A stretch of 6,620 bases of DNA from the NCBI GenBank assembly GCA_045114665.1, contig JBGUKW010000038.1:1-6620 (forward strand), given 5' to 3'. Origin of the DNA: CADAWZ01 sp045114665. GTDB lineage: Bacteria; Vulcanimicrobiota; CADAWZ01. Made by a program: the position numbers and the translations under genes. Of the stretch, positions 1-6,300 are shown one piece after another. Below the pieces are notes generated by a model that was given only the letters and a program-made list of their open reading frames with translations, searched no databases and was not told the DNA's origin. The first letter of the stretch is position 1. Every line of letters starts with the position of its first letter.

Positions 1-28
1 TATTTTTTAATTCTTGTAATTTTGACAT
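1..28 (-). CDS. possible start of a further gene, cut by the left edge
   Basis: An ATG at 28-26 opens a frame reading MSKLQELKN to the window edge with no stop. A weak purine-rich stretch (GAGA in the complement of 35-41) lies about nine bases upstream, a plausible but poor ribosome binding site. It sits 56 bp downstream of the ATPase-family stop codon on the same strand, so it could be cotranscribed with it or have its own promoter. Nine codons are too few to assign a family, and in DNA this AT-rich a chance open frame of this length is common. This is only a candidate start. Confidence 0.3.
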
Positions 29-84
29 TATTTCTATCTCTTTGTATTCTGTAAAAAAATATTTTATACAACAATTTTAATATT

Positions 85-1635
85 TTAAACTACAACTTGC
101 CTCTTTTCATCATCTGCCACAAATACTGCTGTAATTACTTTCTTAGTTGACTTGTAGGCAGAAGCATAATCTCTCGATTTTATCTGCTCCTCTCCTTCTT
201 GTCTCTTTTTATCTACATCTTTTGATGTTGGAGCAAATTTAAATTCGATTACTACTACTAACTTATCCTTAAATGTTACAACAACATCAGAACGACCTTT
301 GAATGTATGAACTTCTGCAAAATATGTTATTTTAGCACCACTTAGTAACATCAAAAATAATGAACGATACCAAAATTCATCTCTATCTTTATAATCATCA
401 TAAGGAACACCTTTTAATGCTTCATTAAATATACTTACAACCTGTGAAATATCTTCTGCTTCCAAAGATTCCCAAATATCATTACTAAATTCTGCATCGT
501 CTTTCACATTGTAAAAATTTTCAAGAAAAAGTCTATCCATAGAACTTCTTACTTCTTCATTTGGATAGTCAAGAACAAGAACATTTCCCTTTCTTTCTTT
601 TATAGTCAAATAACCTGCTTGATATAAAAAACTCTCTACACTTGTACTTTCTATTTCATGAGAATTTGTAAAACCTGAATATACTTTTTTTTGTATATAC
701 TCTTTGGGTTCTTTGATTTTATGTTCTTTTAAATATTTAGCAAGAAATGAAGGCATTGCGGAATCATACCAATAATTATCAAAATAACCTTGTTTAAAGA
801 AATTTAATACCGAAAATGGATTATATAATCTTACTGTTCCATCAAAGGAAAAACCATCATAATAATCTTCTATTTTTGCAAGTAACTCTTCCCTATTTAG
901 TGAATGTTTTTTCATTGGCTTTTTAAACCAATCAACAAAATATTTTTCAAGCTCATCTTGGGTATATCCAACTATATCGGAATATTCTTCGTCCATTGAT
1001 ATATCACTCAAATTATTTAAACTTGAAAAAACACCAGTTTTGCTAAATTTTGACACTCCTGTTAGCATTACAAATTTTAAATATGGACAACCTTTTAATA
1101 CTATATAAAATTTACTAAGACTTTCTCTCATTTCTTCTGCTTTTTCTAAATTGTTTAGATTATCTGTTATTGGCTTGTCATATTCATCTATTAAAACTAC
1201 TACTTGACCAAATTGTTTATATAATCTTATTATTAGATTAAACAACATTTTAGAAGCATCTATTTCAGAAGAGATACTTAAATCATTTAGATATATAAAA
1301 TTTTCCAAATAATTTATAATAGAATCATTTAACTCTTTTTTATTCTCATAAGAGCCTAAACAACTCATATCTATTTTTATTACTGGACTTGGATTTTTAG
1401 CTTGTTCTTTTACCCATTCTTCGGCATATAACCCTTTGAATAATTCAGCTTTACCTTTAAACATTGCCCCTAATGTTGACAAAGTCAGTGATTTTCCAAA
1501 ACGACGAGGACGAGATAGAAAATAACATTCTCCATTTTGTATCAGTTGTAATATTTGTTTTGTCTTATCAACATAAAGATAATTACCAAAACGAATTTTT
1601 TCAAAATCTTGAATACCTATAGGTAATTTCTGCAT
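85..1635 (-). CDS. AAA-ATPase-like protein with C-terminal PD-(D/E)XK nuclease-superfamily domain
   Basis: This is a complete 516-residue protein of the AAA-ATPase_like plus PDDEXK_9 two-domain family, close to the family's usual size. The N-terminus has the family signature LPIGIQDFEKIR followed by NYLYVDKT. The Walker A-like loop SRPRRFGKSL is at residues 41-50, Walker B VVVLIDEYD at about 145-153, and a conserved LTGVSKFS segment at about 191-198. The C-terminal nuclease-fold residues are all present: E441, D450 in GRSD, and E464/K466 in VVIEFKF. The ATG at 1635 was chosen because AAGGAG (complement of 1645-1650) sits nine bases upstream and the family signature begins at once; the open frame continues upstream to a GTG at 1806, but that part is leader and terminator sequence. 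The gene has its own promoter and a structured leader. Members are often multicopy in gut and oral bacteria; their substrate and biological role are not established. A tail fragment of a second copy lies at 3262-3318. The family call is strong; nuclease activity is inferred. Confidence 0.93.
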   Translation of the reverse strand: MQKLPIGIQDFEKIRFGNYLYVDKTKQILQLIQNGECYFLSRPRRFGKSLTLSTLGAMFKGKAELFKGLYAEEWVKEQAKNPSPVIKIDMSCLGSYENKKELNDSIINYLENFIYLNDLSISSEIDASKMLFNLIIRLYKQFGQVVVLIDEYDKPITDNLNNLEKAEEMRESLSKFYIVLKGCPYLKFVMLTGVSKFSKTGVFSSLNNLSDISMDEEYSDIVGYTQDELEKYFVDWFKKPMKKHSLNREELLAKIEDYYDGFSFDGTVRLYNPFSVLNFFKQGYFDNYWYDSAMPSFLAKYLKEHKIKEPKEYIQKKVYSGFTNSHEIESTSVESFLYQAGYLTIKERKGNVLVLDYPNEEVRSSMDRLFLENFYNVKDDAEFSNDIWESLEAEDISQVVSIFNEALKGVPYDDYKDRDEFWYRSLFLMLLSGAKITYFAEVHTFKGRSDVVVTFKDKLVVVIEFKFAPTSKDVDKKRQEGEEQIKSRDYASAYKSTKKVITAVFVADDEKRQVVV

Positions 1636-1644
1636 ATATTTTTT

Positions 1645-1676
1645 CTCCTTCGATAGAAGGAGCTTAAATGCTCCTT
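1645..1676 (-). promoter_or_regulatory. three-segment leader with alternative hairpins around the Shine-Dalgarno sequence
   Basis: Read as mRNA, this leader carries segment A AAGGAGC (complement of 1670-1676), segment B GCTCCTTC (1656-1663) and segment C GAAGGAG (1645-1651). B can pair with A (7 bp, 6-nt loop) or with C (7 bp, 4-nt loop TATC), but not both. Segment C contains the AAGGAG ribosome binding site of the downstream ATPase-family gene, nine bases before its ATG. B:C pairing would hide the site and A:B pairing would free it. The pairing is seen in the sequence; a regulatory function is inference. No known riboswitch class is recognised upstream. Confidence 0.55.
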
Positions 1677-1732
1677 TTAATATCCTCTCTCCTATTTCCT
1701 TACTATATTTCCCAATAACTATCTTGCGAATT

Positions 1733-1761
1733 ATTATAACACGAGAAATAAATAAAAACAA
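1733..1761 (-). promoter_or_regulatory. sigma70-type promoter for the ATPase-family gene
   Basis: On the minus strand a -35 element TTGTTT (complement of 1756-1761) is followed after exactly 17 bp by a perfect -10 element TATAAT (complement of 1733-1738). Transcription would start near 1726, giving a leader of about 90 nt that includes the alternative hairpins. The promoter lies immediately downstream of the lipoprotein gene's terminator, so the two genes are probably separate transcription units. AT-rich DNA yields chance matches, but the hexamers, spacing and position all agree. Confidence 0.65.
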
Positions 1762-1767
1762 TATAAG

Positions 1768-1814
1768 AAAATAAAAACAGCCCTTGCAGATTTTTATTTT
1801 ATCCACAAAGGCTG
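1768..1814 (-). terminator. intrinsic terminator of the lipoprotein gene
   Basis: In the transcript CAGCCTTTG (complement of 1806-1814) pairs with CAAGGGCTG (complement of 1778-1786), with one G-U pair. The stem can extend inward by TGGAT against ATCTG, leaving a 9-nt A-rich loop. It is followed directly by TTTTTATTTT (complement of 1768-1777). It begins 16 bp after the lipoprotein stop codon on the same strand, the expected place. The upstream arm overlaps a short direct repeat of the gene's own 3' end. Confidence 0.8.
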
Positions 1815-1853
1815 AAAAATTTAAAATATATTATTCAAGTTTTATCCACAAAG
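1797..1853 (-). repeat. 14-bp direct repeat duplicating the end of the lipoprotein gene
   Basis: The plus-strand sequence TTTTATCCACAAAG occurs at 1840-1853, inside the last codons of the lipoprotein gene (coding PALWIK), and again at 1797-1810, past its stop codon. The second copy, read on the minus strand with its flank, would encode QPLWIK, resembling the DUF6273 C-terminal motif. It also forms the upstream arm of the terminator. It may be a relic of another DUF6273 gene end or a local duplication; chance is possible at this length. Confidence 0.5.
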
Positions 1854-3171
1854 CTGGGCGAGCAACACAATTTGAATTGTAAACAAGTCTAACACTCGTG
1901 GTAGAACCATCAGGTTCGACAGTATAGATAGACCTATTATCATCATAATTATTAATATAAGGAGAACGAACAAACCAAGCACTACAACCATTAACTACAG
2001 CAACCCCCTGTTTTACTGCATAGTCAGTTGGTTTACATTTTCTTGCATCACTATTAAGCAATCCTTTAGCCTCAGCTGTGCTCAACAAAAATACATTATA
2101 ATTCGAACGATTAAAATAATAATTATCACTGCCATCACCATTAAAAACAATATCTACAGGGACTATCTTACCTTTTTCGGTTTCATTAAAAGCTACATTG
2201 TAAAAATCACCATTTAGCCAATTACACATTTCACTATCTTTCCAAACATGAGAATCATCATCAAAACGCTTACGTTCAAGACCATAGCGGGATAAAATCA
2301 ATGCTCGATTATTATCTGTATATACATCCAATATCAGCCATTTTATAGGAGTCTGATCTCCCCCTTCAATTGTCTGCTGATAACGACCCATTTCTATATA
2401 ATCACCTTTACCAACAGTTTCAACTGTAAATAATGCACTATTTGCACTGCCATTTTCAAGAGATACTGTTACTGTTGTACTACCCTTACTCAATGCAGTA
2501 ATTTTGCCATTTTCTACTTTAGCAATCTCTGGATCTTTCACATTATATCTAAGACCTTCTGTTACTGGTCTACCTTTAAGGGTAACAGTTATATCCTTTA
2601 TATCCTCACTACCGCCTAATATAATAAATAACTTACTCTTTGACACTTCAAGAGTTGGCTTAATTACATTCACTGTGAAAGTTTTATCTTCTTCTGCATT
2701 ATCGGCTTGTACTGTAACAGTTGCAACACCCACAGAAAGAGCAGTTATAAGCCCCTTTTCTACTCTTGCTATCGCTTCTGGCTCAACTTTATAATTTGCT
2801 GTTTCTGTAATATCTTCGCCATTTAGCCTAACAGTTATATTGTCAGTATCATCTACACTTAATGTAAACTCTGTTTGTGAAAGTTCAAGAGGATATTTTG
2901 CAGGTGTCGGACTTGGGTCAGGTGTCGGACTTGGGTCAGGTGTCGGACTTGGATCAGGTGTCGGACTTGGATCAGGTGTAGGGCTTGGATCAGGTTCCTG
3001 CTCTTCTCCATAGTAATAATAACTATATTGTTGATTGTTATTTGTAATCTGTTGTGGTAAATAGTAATTTGTAGAATTAGTAGTATCTCCACCGCCACCA
3101 CCACAGGCACTTGTTATTATGGAAACAAAAAAAAGACAAAGTAATAAAAAAATAACTTTTTTCTTAAACAT
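1831..3171 (-). CDS. surface lipoprotein: Pro-rich linker, two Big_2-like domains, DUF6273-like C-terminal domain
   Basis: This is a complete 446-residue predicted lipoprotein. Residues 1-22 form a signal peptide (MFKKK, then a hydrophobic core) ending in the relaxed lipobox T-S-A before Cys23, the likely lipidated residue. A Gly5 tether, a Tyr/Asn/Gln-rich stretch (about 33-54) and five DPSPTP units (61-90) make an extended stalk. Two bacterial Ig-like Big_2-type repeats follow (about 93-170 and 173-253), each with the ITALSxGxxTVTV-type strand. The last 190 residues match DUF6273: TPIKWLILDV, LLSTAEA, AWFVRSP and the terminal VARPALWIKL. Its function is unknown; the architecture suggests an exposed adhesive or structural protein anchored in the outer membrane. 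The ATG at 3171 is preferred because GGAG lies seven bases upstream and it starts directly at the signal peptide; a TTG seven codons earlier has no such support. It is followed by its own terminator. The fold is clear; the ligand is not. Confidence 0.9.
   Translation of the reverse strand: MFKKKVIFLLLCLFFVSIITSACGGGGGDTTNSTNYYLPQQITNNNQQYSYYYYGEEQEPDPSPTPDPSPTPDPSPTPDPSPTPDPSPTPAKYPLELSQTEFTLSVDDTDNITVRLNGEDITETANYKVEPEAIARVEKGLITALSVGVATVTVQADNAEEDKTFTVNVIKPTLEVSKSKLFIILGGSEDIKDITVTLKGRPVTEGLRYNVKDPEIAKVENGKITALSKGSTTVTVSLENGSANSALFTVETVGKGDYIEMGRYQQTIEGGDQTPIKWLILDVYTDNNRALILSRYGLERKRFDDDSHVWKDSEMCNWLNGDFYNVAFNETEKGKIVPVDIVFNGDGSDNYYFNRSNYNVFLLSTAEAKGLLNSDARKCKPTDYAVKQGVAVVNGCSAWFVRSPYINNYDDNRSIYTVEPDGSTTSVRLVYNSNCVARPALWIKLE
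2903..2992 (-). repeat. five tandem 18-bp repeats coding (DPSPTP)5
   Basis: Five head-to-tail 18-bp units, plus-strand type GGTGTCGGACTTGGGTCA, encode residues 61-90 of the lipoprotein as DPSPTP repeats. The first two plus-strand units are identical; the third and fourth share one change (GGATCA); the fifth has two further changes. The unit is a multiple of three, so changes in copy number would lengthen or shorten the stalk without a frameshift. Proline-rich stalks like this usually hold binding domains away from the membrane. Confidence 0.95.
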
Positions 3172-3178
3172 ATCTTTT

Positions 3179-3182
3179 CTCC
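3179..3182 (-). promoter_or_regulatory. ribosome binding site that fixes the lipoprotein start
   Basis: GGAG in the complement of 3179-3182 lies seven bases before the ATG at 3171. This supports that start over the upstream TTG at 3192. No convincing -35/-10 pair is seen between here and the palindrome; the best -10-like match is TATAAA (complement of 3235-3240), with a poor -35. Confidence 0.7.
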
Positions 3183-3261
3183 AATTGTTCAAATATATTT
3201 TCCTATCTATTCTATTTTGACGGAAACTCTCCTTTATAGTAAGTTATCACTATTTCCAGCT

Positions 3262-3318
3262 TTACATCACTATTTGTCTTTTCTCATCATCTGCAACAAA
3301 TACGGCTGTTAATTTTCC
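3262..3318 (-). pseudogene. orphan C-terminal tail of a second AAA-ATPase-like/PD-(D/E)XK gene
   Basis: Read on the minus strand, 3318-3262 translates as GKLTAVFVADDEKRQIVM followed by TAA, and is preceded in frame by a TAG at 3319-3321. The segment TAVFVADDEKRQ (3309-3274) is identical to residues 502-513 of the intact ATPase-family protein in this window, and the stop codon falls at the equivalent position. Over those 12 codons there are five nucleotide differences, all at third positions and all synonymous. This indicates a formerly functional paralogue, not a recent partial copy of the neighbour. Everything upstream of this tail is missing, and homology ends about 7 bp from a large palindrome. 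It is too short to be expressed as a domain. Confidence 0.8.
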
Positions 3319-3319
3319 C

Positions 3320-3371
3320 TAAAATAAATCTAAGTGTATAAAAATATTTTTATACACTTAGATTTATTTTA
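3320..3371. terminator. 52-bp perfect palindrome, likely terminator of the HD-GYP gene
   Basis: Bases 3320-3345 and 3346-3371 are exact reverse complements, with no spacer (arm begins TAAAATAAATCTAAGTGTAT; centre AAAAATATTTTT). It starts 17 bp downstream of the HD-GYP stop codon, so as RNA it would make a very long hairpin with AT-rich ends, plausible as a transcription terminator in either direction. It is unusually long and AT-rich for that role and lacks a GC-rich core. It could instead be an inserted palindromic element or a rearrangement joint, given the truncated gene beside it. Confidence 0.6.
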
Positions 3372-3388
3372 ACTATTTGTATTACTGG

Positions 3389-6300
3389 CTACACGCTATA
3401 TTTTGCTTTTACCATCTTCAAGAATACTTCTGTTATAACTGGATCAAATTGACTTCCAGCACCTGACTTAATTTCTGCCATAGCTTCTTTTAAACTCATA
3501 CCTTGTCTATAAGGTCTATCTGAAACAAGAGCATCAAAAGCATCACAAATTGAAATTATCCTTGCCTTATATGGAATTTCTTCTCCACCAATCTTATCTG
3601 GATAACCTTGACCATTCCATCTCTCATGGTGATGTCTTACTACTGGCAAAACATGAGCTAATCCTGGGATTCCACTCAACATCTTTTCACCAATTACTGG
3701 ATGTTGTTTGACAATTTCAAATTCTTCATCTGTCAATTTAGTTGGTTTGTTGAGAATCTCTTTTGGAATATAAACCTTACCTACATCATGTAAGAATCCA
3801 GCATCTTTTACTTCTTCTGTTTCCAACATTTCAGATAATTGTGCCTTCAATTCATTTGGCATTGAATTTAAATCAAAATTAAATTCTCCAATATCACTGA
3901 ACATAGCACTTTGTTTTAATTCCATCAAGAACTGAGGATCTCTTATTCCAAGTTCTTGTGCCAATTCCGATGAAAGATCAATGACTCTTGAACTATGTTC
4001 ATACATACTTTCATTTGAAGTCTTCATCAACATAAATATCAACTTGGCAGCTATTTCATTTCCACTCCAAATTTCTTTATTTGACTTCTTTAAAGTCGAT
4101 TCCATATTTGTCGGAGCATGTACAGCCTTAGCAGAATTCTGTCTTTCTAATACAATAGAAGAAGTTTGAGAAGAATTTAATGACTGGTCTCTATCAATCC
4201 TTGCCTGTTGTGAATTAGCATCAGCTGTCATTTTTCCAGTAAATGCAGTAGGTGAATTTGTATTAGCTCCCTGATTTTGTTGTTGCCCTTGCTGTAAAGA
4301 AACCAATTTAGAATTCATTATATTAGTCTGTTTTGACATCTGATTAGTCTTATTTGCTTCTGACAAATTGTTATTTAGCTGATTAGAAGATTCCATTTCA
4401 GCCTGTTTTTTAGCAGATTCAGCATTATACAAACTTTGTTGTTGTGAAAAACTCATAAAATTGCGATTTGAATTATTTGATGAATTTCCTGAATTTTCTG
4501 AACCTCTTCCCAAATTTGCATTATCAAATCTATCTCTATCAGAATCAGACCTTGTGTTTTCCTTAGCTATATTTTCATTATTCTGCTCTTGGCGTATTTG
4601 AGGCTTATTAACTAAAGTACTTGACTTAGACATATTCTCTTGAATATTTAAATTATTTGTCTCATTAGGCAATTTTGCTTTTTCTGATTCTCTATACAAA
4701 TTATCATTTGAAACTTTTTCAGGATTATTATTTTTCTCTCTTGCCTGTTGTAACCTATTTTTAAGTTCGTTCAATGATTTCTGACGACTTGAAATATTAG
4801 AAGATTTTGCCAAATCTTTTCCAACCCAATCTTCAAACTCTTCTGCAACATCTTCTTTCTTTACCTGAGAACCATCTAATGAATTAGATATTTTATTAGA
4901 AGAAACAACTCCAGCATTGACAGCATTTTTCACTTGTTCTTCAATTTTCTTTGGTGCAGGGATAACAACAACATTACTTTTATTAGCCTGTCCCTTTAGA
5001 AGTCCTGAATTAGCTTTGAAATCTAAATTTTTATTTTCAACAGGATTATTTTCTGTTGTCCCTACCTTATTTACATTAGGATTTGAAATAATTCCATTTT
5101 TTCCAATAACAACAGAATTTAATTTAGGCAATTTAGCACTACCTGTAGGTTCTATTGTTACCTCAGATTTAACTTCTGAATTAGTAGCCTCAGACTGTTT
5201 TAAAACATCATTAAATGAAACAGAAGTATTTTGCTGATATTTTACATTTTTCAAATCATTCTTATTTGAATTATTTAAAATATTTTGATTCTTATCAAAA
5301 AGAGAATTATCAGTTGAATTTGGCTTATTAAGCTCTGGCTTTACTTCTGTTTGTGCATTGTTATTGTTCACAGGAGGCTTCGGCAAAGCATTTGGCTGAT
5401 TATTTCCAGTTGGTAGATTACCTACTGGAGGCTTCGGCAAGCTATTTGGCTGATTATTTCCACTTGGTAGATTACCTACTGGAGGCTTCGGCAAGCCATT
5501 TGGCTGATTATTTCCAGTTGGTAGATTACCTACTGGAGGCTTCGGCAAAGCATTTGGCTGATTATTTCCAGTTGGTAGATTACCTACTGGAGGCTTCGGC
5601 AAACCATTTGGCTGATTATTTCCAGTTGGTACATTATCTACTGGAGGCTTCGGCAAACCATTTGGTCTATTATTAGCATTACTAATAATAGTTCCCAAAG
5701 GATTATTGGGTTTTTGATTTGAAAAAATCGAATTATTTTGCTTTTTGCCAACAATAGAAATATCTTTTAATTTAGGTGCATCAGGCATTGTTAACTTACC
5801 AGACTTTTTACCATCAGTATAATCATTATTGACCATAAAACTAGGTGTTACAGTCTTGGCAATAAAAGGTCTTGATACAGTTGTTTTATTTCCGTCTTTA
5901 GGAGCATTCAAAAATGTAGGGTGAAGTTTCAAAAGTCCAGTATCTTCAACTAATTTTGGTTTTCCCAATATAATATTTGATTTAGGAGAAGGATTTTCTG
6001 CCTTATTAGTATTAGCAGTATTATTTTTATTCAAACCTTCATTTATATCTTTAAGCCTTGAATCACTCAATAACTGCTTATCATTTGACAATTCATTGCG
6101 ATTTAAAGCAGTTGTTAACTTACTCTCTCTAAAATCTTTTGGCAATTCATTGCGGTCTAAAACAGTCGTTAATTTACTCTCTCTAAAATATTTTGGCATT
6201 TCATTGCGATCTAAAACAGTCGTTAACTTACTCTCTCTAAAATCTTTAGGCAACTCATTACGGTCTAAAACAGTCGTTGACTTACTCTCTCTAAAATCCT

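Noticed and set aside
50..70. AT-only hairpin after the ATPase-family stop as a terminator
   Set aside because: The imperfect stem is about eight pairs with no G+C core and the T run lies within it; it could easily arise by chance in this AT-rich gap.
1636..1806. Longer ATPase-family protein starting at GTG 1806, with an apparent hydrophobic N-terminus
   Set aside because: The extra codons run through the upstream gene's terminator, the promoter and the hairpin leader. The ATG at 1635 has a strong ribosome binding site and begins directly with the family signature.
1831..2100. Variable region of a diversity-generating retroelement in the DUF6273 C-terminus
   Set aside because: The ending VARPALWIKL recalls lectin-fold variable proteins, but no reverse transcriptase and no template repeat are present in the window.
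5373..5656. Repeated GGCTTCGGC as small UUCG-type hairpins
   Set aside because: Only two or three base pairs can form and the loop motif is on the non-coding strand; the bases are explained by the Leu-Pro-Lys-Pro-Pro codons.
5353..5676. Plus-strand open frame of about 107 codons rich in EASA..LADYFQLVDYLL repeats
   Set aside because: It is the antisense reading of the 54-bp Pro/Asn array. A repeat whose unit is a multiple of three keeps several frames open, and the opposite frame continues into a clear HD-GYP domain.
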